The position numbers and the translations under genes are program-made. Under the pieces are notes generated by a model. It was given only the letters and a program-made list of their open reading frames with translations, did not search any database and was not told the DNA's origin. Source: Ochromonas danica (taxonomy: Eukaryota; Sar; Chrysophyceae; Chromulinales; Chromulinaceae). Taken from it: a stretch of DNA of 64,000 nucleotides. The DNA lies in assembly GCA_015146655.1 (NCBI GenBank), contig VKHL01000101.1, positions 39,722-103,721 on the forward strand, written 5' to 3'. Below, one piece after another: positions 53,619 to 63,700 of the stretch. Within the stretch, counting starts at the first letter, position 1, and every line of letters starts with the position of its first letter.

Positions 53619-56579
53619 TCATTTTGCAATATCTTTAGGACCATAGTTATAATTACGACTATCTAAGCCAGAAACCTCAGGGACAGTCGAAGAGGGGCGA
53701 AGATAGAAAGCTTTGGTAAGACATCTTCTCAAAACACGTACAATACGTTGTTTATCAAAAGTGCTTGTAAAAGGAGTACACATGACGTAGATATTATCAT
53801 TCAAAGGATAAGCTTGGATACGTTCAGCTCGTAACATAGAAATAACGATTGATGCTAACGAAGGTTCCTTTTCCGTCAAGTCTTCTTGGTTATTGCTTCC
53901 ATCCAGGACAGATGGAGCAGATGGAGGTGTTGTTATAGTGTTACGAGGTTGCATTTGAATAGAAAGCACTGTACCCATAGCATAAACAGTGAGTACTCCA
54001 GGTAGTTTGCTAAGATCTCTCACAGCATCTTCTGGGAAGGAAGGTTTCAAACGTCCTGTCTCACTATCGATACTATCACAATTTTCAAGTAAACGAATAG
54101 CTTCAAGAGCTGCACTACAAGCAATAGGATTAGCAGCATAAGCATGACCATGAATAATAGCCGTTGGATCACCCGCTTCAAGACTTTCTGATGAGATAGG
54201 AGAACCAGGATAAAAAGCTTTATAGACCTCTTCAGAGGTTATGGCAGTAGATAAAGAAAGATATCCACCAGATAATACTTTACCATAGCATGCAATATCA
54301 GGACTTTCATGAAAGATTTCTGTACTTGATAACACTCCCAAACGATAAAACCCTGTAGCAACTTCATCAAAGATAACTGGAATAGATCGCTTCTTAGCTT
54401 CTTCGACAGCAATTTTCTGGAAAAGTGGATCAACAAATCGTAACATAGAAGTACCTAACATTAATGGTTCCAATAGAAAGGCTCCAATTTCATGCTTTTG
54501 TAACAACTCATCAAAATACTTCTCAATATAGTTCCGATAGGCTAAAGCAAGACCAGTATGTAAACGAGTATTCAGATTGAGTAATGCACTTGTAGATGTG
54601 AAAGGAGGATCTTGTAGAAATGCTTCACGTACAGTATCATCCAACAGTGTCTTAGTATTAATAGATAACTTGCCATTGCGATAGTAGACAAAGGGTACAT
54701 TCATTGGCTTGGTATGACAGTTATTCCAAGGATGTTGTGATAGAATACTATGTTGTTCAATATGTTGTGTATTGATTGCACCTAATGTGTGTCCATGATA
54801 AGCACCAGCTTGAGTGAGTACTGTATAACCTTCTTTACCACGACCTTCCGTCTTACCCTTTCGAACCTCATGGAGACGGAATGCCATCTTTAATGCAATA
54901 TCAATCGATGATGCACCACTATCAGCATAAAAGACACGTTGCGCCCAACCTTTTCCAGGACCTCGTTCAACCATAAAACGGGAAAGTGCGACGACAGGAG
55001 GATGTAAAGTGAGTGGGAAGCAAAGATGACCATAACGACCAGATGCTTCTCCTATAGCCAATGCCATCGATCCATGACCATGACCAATACCTTGCGTCCA
55101 CCATGATGCCGAAGCATCGAACATGGTAGTGAGTAATGGACGCAGTTTACCTGTGGGTTCAGTGAGTGGTTGGACTGCAGCATGCATAATCTCTCCTACA
55201 CTCCCTCCACTACCTCCCGCTGAACCTTCCGCAGTGGGTCTCTCTGAACCATCATCTTCTCGCCTCATAGAAAAAGTACGAACTTGATCACCATGTGCAG
55301 ACTCAAGGAACACAACATCACTCTCAGGTCGAATGATGGCATGATCAGTACTAGGCCACCAAACCTGCTGCAACCCTTTTTCACGCATAATATTATATGA
55401 TCTCCATTCCAATGCAATGGACTGACGAGTATATGCAAAGAGTTGATTGAAAATAGGTTCATTGGATTTAAACCAAGCATGTAGCAAAGTTTTGCCATCT
55501 GTTGGGAGAGGTGAGAGATTGAAGACTTTAGGGACTGTGCCTAGTGCCCAAGCTTGTGAATGAGGCCCAGAGGTATTATCACCAGGAATACTCTCATAGA
55601 TAGACTCTAAATGTTCCTCAATAAAGGACTTGCTACCTAATATCATGGATATCGTCAAAGTCTAGAAGTGAAGATTCATCCGTACAGTAGTACTACTTAC
55701 CTGACTGAACAGTATCAGCTCGATCAATCATCACAATGGCATGAACTGTATAACCACGAACACGTAATGATTCATAAGCACAGAGAGTTGCTGAGATCCC
55801 ACCCACTCTAATCATCATTACAATAGCAACGCGCTCATTATTGATGAACGTCATCAAGAGATCAAAGACACAAGTAGAAACTCACCTAGCATCTCCAACT
55901 AGTAGTACAGGAAGACGTAAAGAACGATAAAGATCAGCTTGTAATGTTTTGTTAGGACCAGGAGATAAAACACCACCAGCAGTCTCCACGATAGTGAAGA
56001 GTTTCTTTTTGATATCTTTCCCACTCTTTGCTTTGGTTGTAGTAGGTTCTGTACTCTTTGCACTATCAACAAAAGCTTTCATCTCACGTTGGAGATTAGT
56101 TAATAACTCTTGATCAGAGATTACAACCTATTTACAATCATCATCATCATCATCCGTTATATAGATTAAATACATTAATTTATAATATATGATAACATAT
56201 AGTATTCACTTACATCATCTTCTTCTTCAATATGACCACCTTGGAATGGAAACATCTTTGAACTCCAATGTTGTAAAGTACGTACAAAAATATCGGAAAT
56301 ACCGCGTGGATTTGTATAAAGTTGAATGAAATATTCATCTAATTCACCTGTTTGAACAGGCTTAATATAACACACTTTACGCATATCTTGTAACGCAGCT
56401 AAGGATAATCCAGCAGAGATTATAGTCTTGCCAACTTCTGTACTTGATCCAAACACTTGCACAGTGAGTTCATCTGGATGAATTGGAGTTGCTGCATAAT
56501 TTACAGCTGTATGAGATTGAGAATGAAGATATCGTAATCTACGATGAATAAAAGGGGATAATCTAATAGTTCTTGTCAT
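53619..56579 (-). CDS. BIO3-BIO1: Bifunctional dethiobiotin synthetase / DAPA aminotransferase (BioD-BioA fusion)
   Basis: Catalyses the two middle steps of biotin synthesis (KAPA to DAPA to dethiobiotin) in one polypeptide, as in plants (BIO3-BIO1) and some fungi. Four exons: 56214..56579, 55886..56127, 55701..55807 and 53619..55636, giving 910 residues. The BioD part (about 35-235) has VFGSSTEVGKT (P-loop), VCYIKPVQTG, VETAGGVLSPGP and LPVLLVGDARVGGISATL. The BioA part (about 240-900) is a class III PLP aminotransferase: DSGASSIDIALKMA, GAYHGHTLG, IFDEVATGFYRLG and ACYGKVLSGGYL, where that Lys binds PLP. A basic N-terminus (MTRTIRLSPFIHRRLRYLH) suggests mitochondrial import. Spelling of all motifs is intact. 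Confidence 0.94.
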
Positions 56580-57016
56580 AGGTCAACTGAGTTTCTTCTT
56601 CTTTCTTTCTTCTTACTCTTCCGATTGATCTGCAATGCAAAAGACGGAAGAACGAAGAGCAGCAGCCAAAGCAGAGAGCGGAGACAGCATTCCATACCAG
56701 CATTCCATGGAATGCTGCTGCGCAACAAAGCATGAAGGTAGCATTCGAAATCAATTTAATGAAGTTGAAAAGGTCTTAGTTGATAGAGAATATATTTGGA
56801 ATGATAAATTGTATCCATCTTTATATTGGACTGTGTTGATCAGTTGATCACAACAGTGCTGGACTACACACTTGTAAAAATAACATCGAATTAAAAGTAA
56901 TCCACGGTCTACAACGCTATTTATTCAGGCATCCATTTGCCATCTTCGTCAGTATGAGACACAATATCACACAAGACATCCGGTATCACAAAACACTACA
57001 TTTGATTTTATGGGCC
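56580..57016. other. Intergenic with 18-bp perfect palindrome
   Basis: About 435 bp upstream of the biotin gene. AGCATTCCATGGAATGCT at 56699-56716 is a perfect palindrome, followed by GCTGCGC; a possible dimer-binding site. A plus-strand frame (56635-56847) shows no resemblance to anything and is treated as noncoding. Confidence 0.5.
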
Positions 57017-58231
57017 TTAGCGATCTCCTTGCTCCTTGCCTTTGCCATCCACTCCTTCTACAGCCACACTTAACACTCGAGCGCTTTCTTGACTTTCCTG
57101 ATGCTCTGTTGGTTTCGGAGCAAACACCAACCATTCCACGCACCCACGAATCCATCCACCAAGTCGTGTCCAAAGCAAACAAAACGTAACACACAGCACC
57201 AAAAGCATCTGCCAAGTAAGATAGACAATATCATAGATCTTTTGAGCCAGAAGCAAGTGACTATCTTGCTTGTTCTCTTGCATCTCAGTCACCAGTCGAC
57301 TAGCCGTGGCATTGATCAATTGTACTTGCTGTTCAAAGGCATGCCTTAATTGTTTTTCTTCCAGTAAAGCCTGACGCATTTTCTCGAGCTCCTGTTGCAT
57401 CGCATGTTGAGCAGCAGTGATGGTTAACGTGCTCATAGGTGGATTACTTTCCAACCACTGTAGGATGGATAAGATACTCTCCTTGTTTCGTTGATGTTGC
57501 TTTAATAACACCTCTTCCGGTACTTCAAATCGACGCAGTTGCTCTGGATGACCATCAATCTGCCATGATGGTAATCGAGGAACTGACAAGTTCATTTGTA
57601 ATGCTTGTATCATAGGAATGATCTGATTCTCCACAAAGTGTGCAGAGTCAGCATGAGATTTAAACCAAGATTTTGTGAAGACAATTCCTAACTGTGTGAG
57701 CATCTCTTCACCAAAGGAATCTAATAGTCTTTTCACTGAGTCTTGCATAGCTTTATCAAATCTTGGTGCTTGTTCATTAATAACTAAGAGAAAGCCATGA
57801 TTGACTTGTTCTCGTTTAATATGATTAACAATAATATCAATATTACGATCATCTTGTTGATATCCACGTGTATCCACTAGTCCAGGAGTGTCTGTAATTC
57901 GAATATGTCCGATGGTCTTGGTGAGAGGTGTAGCCGTCTGAGAACCCGCATCTTCACTTTCAGGGAAAGGGCTATAGATGAGGGCAGGACTCTCTTCAGT
58001 GGTACTGCTGTCTCTGTGGGGATTGAGAGTGTGGGAAGAGTCTCTGTGGGGAGTGTTGGTAGTGAGAGAGACAACTGTGTGGTGGAAATGACGAAGAAAG
58101 AGATTGCAAAAAGTTGATTTGCCATCTCCTGTACGACCTACGACAGTCAGTCTCAAGAAGGATTCTTGCCCATTACCAAACTGAAATAAGATAAAGATAA
58201 AGACGATAAACAAAGTCATCTTCCTTCTCAT
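57017..58231 (-). CDS. AIG1/GIMAP-type GTPase with N-terminal signal sequence and C-terminal membrane segment
   Basis: Intronless, 404 residues from the ATG at 58231. It begins with a classic signal peptide/anchor (MRRKMTLFIVFIFILFQFGNG), directly followed by the G domain: LRLTVVGRTGDGKST (P-loop 32-40), ITDTPGLVDTRG (G3), a conserved AIG1-box-like HGFLLVINEQAPRFDKAMQDSV, and GIVFTKSW at the G4 position, where the usual TKxD Asp is replaced by Trp. After the G domain come a coiled coil (about 300-345) and one membrane helix (LTWQMLLVLCVTFCLLW), then a basic tail. AIG1/GIMAP GTPases sit on the cytosolic side of membranes, so a signal peptide before the G domain is odd; it may act as an N-terminal anchor. 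Confidence 0.8.
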   Translation of the reverse strand: MRRKMTLFIVFIFILFQFGNGQESFLRLTVVGRTGDGKSTFCNLFLRHFHHTVVSLTTNTPHRDSSHTLNPHRDSSTTEESPALIYSPFPESEDAGSQTATPLTKTIGHIRITDTPGLVDTRGYQQDDRNIDIIVNHIKREQVNHGFLLVINEQAPRFDKAMQDSVKRLLDSFGEEMLTQLGIVFTKSWFKSHADSAHFVENQIIPMIQALQMNLSVPRLPSWQIDGHPEQLRRFEVPEEVLLKQHQRNKESILSILQWLESNPPMSTLTITAAQHAMQQELEKMRQALLEEKQLRHAFEQQVQLINATASRLVTEMQENKQDSHLLLAQKIYDIVYLTWQMLLVLCVTFCLLWTRLGGWIRGCVEWLVFAPKPTEHQESQESARVLSVAVEGVDGKGKEQGDR

Positions 58232-58361
58232 ATTTATTTTGGAGCTGCTTTGCGCTGGAATCGAAAAACACAAAGAAAAACAGTTTCTTTGTGCGGGAGA
58301 TTAACTTAAGAAGACTTCACCACGCATCGTAGTAGTATATTGAGAGATAGGCACATCACTC

Positions 58362-58778
58362 ATGGGGGAATCAGAACGAGAAGAAGGAAAAGCCATTCAT
58401 GACTTCTTGAAGAGTTTCGAAAAGGATCAACAAATCCTAAATGAGCTACTTGTATGGAATGATCAGGGTGGCCAAGAAAGTGAAGATGAGGAAAGTGACA
58501 AGGAGGAATCTGTCTCACATCCTGCTGGATGGAACGTCATGATAGAGAAGTCATCTGATGACGAGGAAGAAGAAGACGAACAAGGTAGTCATAGCAATGA
58601 GAAATGCCAAGTTGTGTCGAGAGATGATGAGCACTTGGAGATCTCTGATGGACATGCTGTCTCTCTCTCCATCACAAAGGCCATGTTCCAGCAATGGGAA
58701 GCCTCGTTACAACCGCAACACCATGAGGCCAAGCCAGAGTCTGCTGATACTAGCCAAGAACCAACTTCCCTTATGTAG
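58362..58778 (+). CDS. Small acidic protein, unrecognised
   Basis: Intronless, 138 residues, transcribed divergently from the AIG1-like gene with 130 bp between starts. A short helical N-terminus (AIHDFLKSFEKDQQILNELLVW) is followed by Glu/Asp/Ser runs (SEDEESDKEES, SSDDEEEEDEQ), with a second possible helix SLSITKAMFQQWEASL near residue 105. The separation of helix, acidic linker and helix suggests a protein-binding or chaperone-like factor, but no family is recognised. Codon use looks like its neighbours. Confidence 0.55.
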   Translation: MGESEREEGKAIHDFLKSFEKDQQILNELLVWNDQGGQESEDEESDKEESVSHPAGWNVMIEKSSDDEEEEDEQGSHSNEKCQVVSRDDEHLEISDGHAVSLSITKAMFQQWEASLQPQHHEAKPESADTSQEPTSLM

Positions 58779-58892
58779 TACTGTACTGTAATTAGTCTCC
58801 CAAAACTCAACACATGTCACTTTTGAATGAGCTTAATTCGATTTAAATAATCAAAAAGGACCTTCATCCATGACCTATTCAAAAAGAGTAAG

Positions 58893-59907
58893 CTACTTGG
58901 AAGGAGGTGAAGGAAGCTGTTGACTTGCCAGTGCAACACGTCTTGCTCCATTGACAGTATTACGCAATAGCATAGCAATGGTCATAGGACCCACACCACC
59001 TGGCACAGGAGTAATCTTGGAGGCGATCTCCCGGCACTCAGCAAAGTCCACATCTCCTACCAGACGATAGCCTCGCTTATCACTGGGGTCATCAACAGAG
59101 TTGATACCTACATCAATAACGACTGCACCAGGCTTGATCCAAGAGCCTTTCACCATCTCTGCTCTGCCAACCGCAGCAATGACAATATCTGCACGACGCA
59201 CTGTAGCTTCGATATTCTTTGTGCGGGAATGTGCGATAGTAACAGTCGCATTACGCTGCATTAGCAATAAAGCGACTGGAATACCAACAATATTGGAACG
59301 TCCAATGACGACAGCCTCCTTTCCTTCAATCGTCACACCCGAGCGATCCAGCAGTTCAATGCAACCTTGAGGAGTACAAGAAACATGGAAGTCAATGGCA
59401 TCAAAGGACCAAGAAGTTCTTCCTGGTGCATGCGTCTTGGTATTGGCTAACTGAGCCACATTGAGAGGATGTAGACCATCAACATCCTTCTCTGGCTTAA
59501 TCTTGAACAAGACTGTATTCTCATTGATATGAGGTGGAAGAGGTAATTGCACAAGAATACCATGGACTTTAGGGTCTATATGATCATAGTAGATCAACAT
59601 GAGATACATGGTAAAGGTATTGAAAAACGCAGTCTAGTCGCTAACCTGCATTGAGCTCTTCAATCTTAGCGATCAATTCCTCTTGAGTGATACTAGCAGG
59701 AAAGTCAAAACCATAAGACTCCATACCAATTTCAGCACATGCCTTCTTCTTTGATCTGACATATGTAGCCGAGTCTCTACGTTCCCCCACAAGGATGACA
59801 GCGAGACCAGGAGTGACGGACAGGCTCTCTTTCAAGTCAGCCACAGCATCTTTTAATTCTAAACGAATTTGAGCAGCAATTGTATTTCCATTGATTAACT
59901 CTGCCAT
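58893..59907 (-). CDS. folD: Methylenetetrahydrofolate dehydrogenase/cyclohydrolase (FolD/MTHFD type)
   Basis: Interconverts 5,10-methylene-, methenyl- and 10-formyl-tetrahydrofolate. Two exons, 59646..59907 and 58893..59575 (phase 1), give 314 residues from the ATG at 59907 ([15 protein letters not shown]). Signatures: [13 protein letters not shown], carrying the catalytic Tyr-x3-Lys; [29 protein letters not shown], where the Pro normally before the Cys is Ser; [17 protein letters not shown] (NAD(P) loop) and [14 protein letters not shown]. No formyl-THF synthetase domain, so it is the monomeric FolD/MTHFD2 type. The frame stays open 97 codons upstream to a TTG, encoding a hydrophobic and basic stretch like a targeting peptide. 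Confidence 0.93.
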
Positions 59908-60713
59908 ATTGTTGTTCTTCTTATTGTAAATATTTGAGGTCTGTTGTTGGTGTTGGTTGTTGTTGTTGATGATGTGAGATTGTGATAAAAATGTTCGGAT
60001 CGTCTGGTGATGAAAACTTGAACGAAAAGAAAGACGAAAAGCTTGTAGGCACCAAGAAGATAAAGGAAGAATTAAAGGAATACCAACAAAAATAGAACAC
60101 AATCGCTTGGTAGTGAGTAGTGTTATTTTGGTTGTTGGATTAAGAGGAAAAGGAGAAGTTGATGGCGTTGGGAATGCAATCGCAATGGTCAGTCTCAATG
60201 CAAAAATAAAGGTGGGAAACCAACCAGCGCCAACCCCTCGAAAAGCAATAAAATACGATAATAGAACTGATAAAATTAGATTTATAACTTTAAGTCAGAA
60301 TTGAGCATTCATTCTAAAATCATTATTAATCTAAATGAAGTCGTAGCAAAGTTGGTTAAGGAATGAAGTAGTAGATATTCTAATAGCACTCTACTATGAA
60401 GCAAAGGTGAAAGCTTGATGATAATTCACACATGCCCGGATTCAAAGCTTTAATGAAATTACGCTAATACGGTTAAGGAATAACGTAAATGCCTTCTCTC
60501 TCTTCCTCCCCATTTGATTGAAGATGATCTCCGGATCTCTTCCCCCCGCTGTGTTTACGGTTTGAGGTTGTCGTTGCATGTTTCTGGTGGTTTTCCTTTT
60601 TGTGTTCCCCTTTCGTGTTTCCCTTTTGTGTTTCCCTTCCACATGTTTCTGCTTTCGTTTTTGGTTTTGTGCTGTTTCCCTTTCGTGTTTACTTTCCACA
60701 TTGTCATCTTGAA
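59908..60713. other. Region upstream of FolD and the PSG-repeat gene, low-complexity repeats
   Basis: The left part (to about 60198) may be an N-terminal extension of FolD. From 60590 to 60710 there is a degenerate tandem repeat built on TTTCCCTTTCGTGTTT-like units directly before the ATG at 60714. A minus-strand Lys-rich frame here is only the reverse of this repeat. Confidence 0.5.
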
Positions 60714-63700
60714 ATGACGAAAACCATTTTTTTGTTGACTCTGATAGTTACACTTTTTCTTCTTCTCTTCACTACCGCTCAAACACCACAGCCCAGTGGA
60801 TTACCTTCCGGCAAGCCGTCAGGCCAGCCATCCGGATTTCCAAGTAGCCAACCTTCGGGCAAGCCGTCAGGCCGTCCAAGCGGTCAACCTTCTGGTGGGC
60901 CTTCAAGTCAGCCATCCGGCCGTCCTAGTGGACAGCCTTCTGGTAGACCTTCAAGTCAGCCGTCAGGACGTCCTAGCGGTCAACCTTCGGGTAGGCCATC
61001 CAGTCAGCCGTCAGGCCGTCCTAGCGGTCAACCTTCTGGTGGGCCATCAAGTCAGCCATCAGGCCGTCCTAGTGGACAACCTTCGGGCAGCCCTTCAAGT
61101 CAGCCGTCAGGACGTCCTAGCGGTCAACCTTCTGGTAGGCCATCAAGTCAGCCATCCGGCCGTCCTAGTGGACAACCTTCGGGCAGACCTTCATCACAGC
61201 CATCAGGCCGTCCTAGCGGTCAGCCGTCTTTAGCTCCAAGTGGGCAGCCTTCTGGTAAACCTTCAGGTCAGCCTTCGGGACGTCCTAGCGGTCAACCTAC
61301 GGGAAGACCTTCAAGTCAGCCGTCTGGAGTTCCAAGTGGCCAGCCGTCAGGACATCCAAGTTGCCAACCTTCGGGTAGACCTTCAGGACAACCATCAGGC
61401 CGTCCTAGTGGCCAGCCTTCGGGTAGACCTTCAAGCCAGCCGTCAGGACATCCAAGTGGTCAACCTTCGGGTAGACCTTCAGGTCAACCATCAGGACGTC
61501 CTAGCGGTCAGCCTTCGGGCAGGCCCTCAGGTCAACCATCCAGAGTTCCCAGTGGACAGCCTTCTGGTAGACCTTCAAGTCAGCCATCAGGGCGTCCCAG
61601 TGGTCAACCATCAAGTAGACCTTCAGGTCAACCATCAAACCAGCCATCGGGAGTTCCAAGTGGTCAACCTTCCGGCAGGCCTTCAGGTCAGCCTTCAAGA
61701 GTTCCAAGTGGCCAACCTTCGGGTAGACCTTCAGGACAACCATCAGGCCGTCCTAGTGGCCAGCCTTCGGGTAGACCTTCAGGTCAACCATCAGGACGTC
61801 CAAGTAGTCAACCTTCGGGTAGACCTTCAGGACAACCATCAGGACGTCCTAGCGGTCAGCCTTCGGGCAGGCCCTCAGGTCAACCATCCAGAGTTCCCAG
61901 TGGACAGCCTTCTGGTAGACCTTCAAGTCAGCCATCAGGGCGTCCCAGTGGTCAACCATCAAGTAGACCTTCAGGTCAACCATCAAACCAGCCATCGGGA
62001 GTTCCAAGTGGTCAACCTTCCGGCAGGCCTTCAGGTCAGCCTTCAAGAGTTCCAAGTGGCCAACCTTCGGGTAGACCTTCAGGACAGCCATCAGGGCGTC
62101 CCAGCGGTCAGCCTTCGGGTAGGCCTTCTGGACAACCCTCTGGCCGTCCTAGTGGCCAACCTTCGGGTAGACCTTCTGGACAACCCTCTGGCCGTCCTAG
62201 TGGCCAACCTTCGGGTAGACCTTCAGGTCAGCCATCTGGTGTTCCAAGTGGCCAACCTTCAGGTAGACCTTCTGGTCAGCCATCAGGACGTCCCAGCAGT
62301 CAACCGTCGGGCAGACCTTCCGGACAGCCATCACGCCAGCCATCAGGACGTCCTAGTGGCCAACCTTCTAGCAGACCTTCAGGTCAGCCATCTGGCGCTC
62401 CAAGTGGCCAGCCTTCGGGCAGACCTTCAGGCCAACCTTCAGGGCGTCCCAGTGGTCAACCTTCGGGCAGACCTTCAGGCCAACCCTCTGGTCGTCCTAG
62501 TGGCCAACCTTCGGGCAGCCCTTCAGGCCAACCTTCAGGACGTCCTAGCGGTCAGCCTTCGGGTCGACCTTCAGGTCAACCATCGGGCCGTCCTAGCGGT
62601 CAACCTTCGGGCAGCCCTTCAGGTCAACCATCAGGGCGTCCCAGCGGTCAACCTTCGGGTAGACCTTCAGGCCAGCCTTCAGGACGTCCAAGCGGTCAAC
62701 CTTCGGGTCGACCTTCAGGTCAGCCATCGGGCCGTCCTAGCGGTCAACCTTCTGGCAGACCTTCATCACAACCTTCAGGACGTCCTAGTGGTCAGCCTTC
62801 GGGTAGACCTTCAGGTCAGCCATCGGGCCGTCCTAGCGGTCAGCCTTCTGGCAGGCCATCTGGTCAGCCATCTTGCCAACCTTCTGGTAGACCATCTTCC
62901 CAGCCGTCATCTCAACCTTCTTCCAGACCCAGTGGCCAGCCTTCATCTAGTCCGTCAGGCCAGCCATCAACTCAACCTTCTTCAGTTCCTTCAAGCCAAC
63001 CCACTAGCAAACCGACTAGCAAAACTCCCACTACTCAGCCAACTTCCCAACCATCATCACAGCCGTCATCACAGCCCAGCACTCAGCCCAGTAGCCGTCC
63101 TAGCAGTCAACCAACAGCACAACCCTCTGCACAACCTTCCTCCCAGCCATCTTCATTGCCGTCTGGCCAACCATCCGGTCAACCCTCGAGTCAACCGTCT
63201 GGTCAGCCTTCAGGACGACCCTCGGGGCAACCTTCCGGCCAGCCATCTGGTCAACCATCGAACCAACCATCTGGCAGACCTTCTGGTCAGCCTAGTGGTC
63301 AGCCTAGTGGCCAGCCTTCTGGACGACCATCTGGCCAGCCTTCAGGACAGCCGACAGGTCAGCCTAGTGGCCAGCCCTCGGGTCAACCTTCTGGTCAGCC
63401 ATCTGGCCAACCATCGAGTCAGCCATCCGGTCGACCTTCAGGTCAGCCTTCGATGCAGCCAAGTGGACAGCCTTCTGGACGACCATCCGGTCAACCCTCG
63501 AGTCAACCGTCCAGTCAGCCTTCAGGACGACCCTCGGGGCAACCTTCCGGCCAGCCATCTGGTCAGCCATCGAACCAACCATCTGGCAGACCTTCGAGTC
63601 AGCCTAGTGGTCAGCCTAGTGGCCAGCCTTCTGGACGACCATCTGGCCAGCCTTCAGGACAGCCTTCAGGTCAGCCTAGTGGCCAGCCCTCGGGTCAACC

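Noticed and set aside
60442-60782. Lys-rich minus-strand frames
   Set aside because: They are reverse reads of a degenerate TTTCCCTTTCGTG repeat upstream of the PSG gene.
60796-61233. Plus-strand open frame rich in Ala/Val/Leu, and minus-strand frames at 61501-62091 and 63364-63894
   Set aside because: These are other-frame shadows of the PSG repeat; identical shadows recur because the DNA repeats. The frame with signal peptide at 60714 explains them all.
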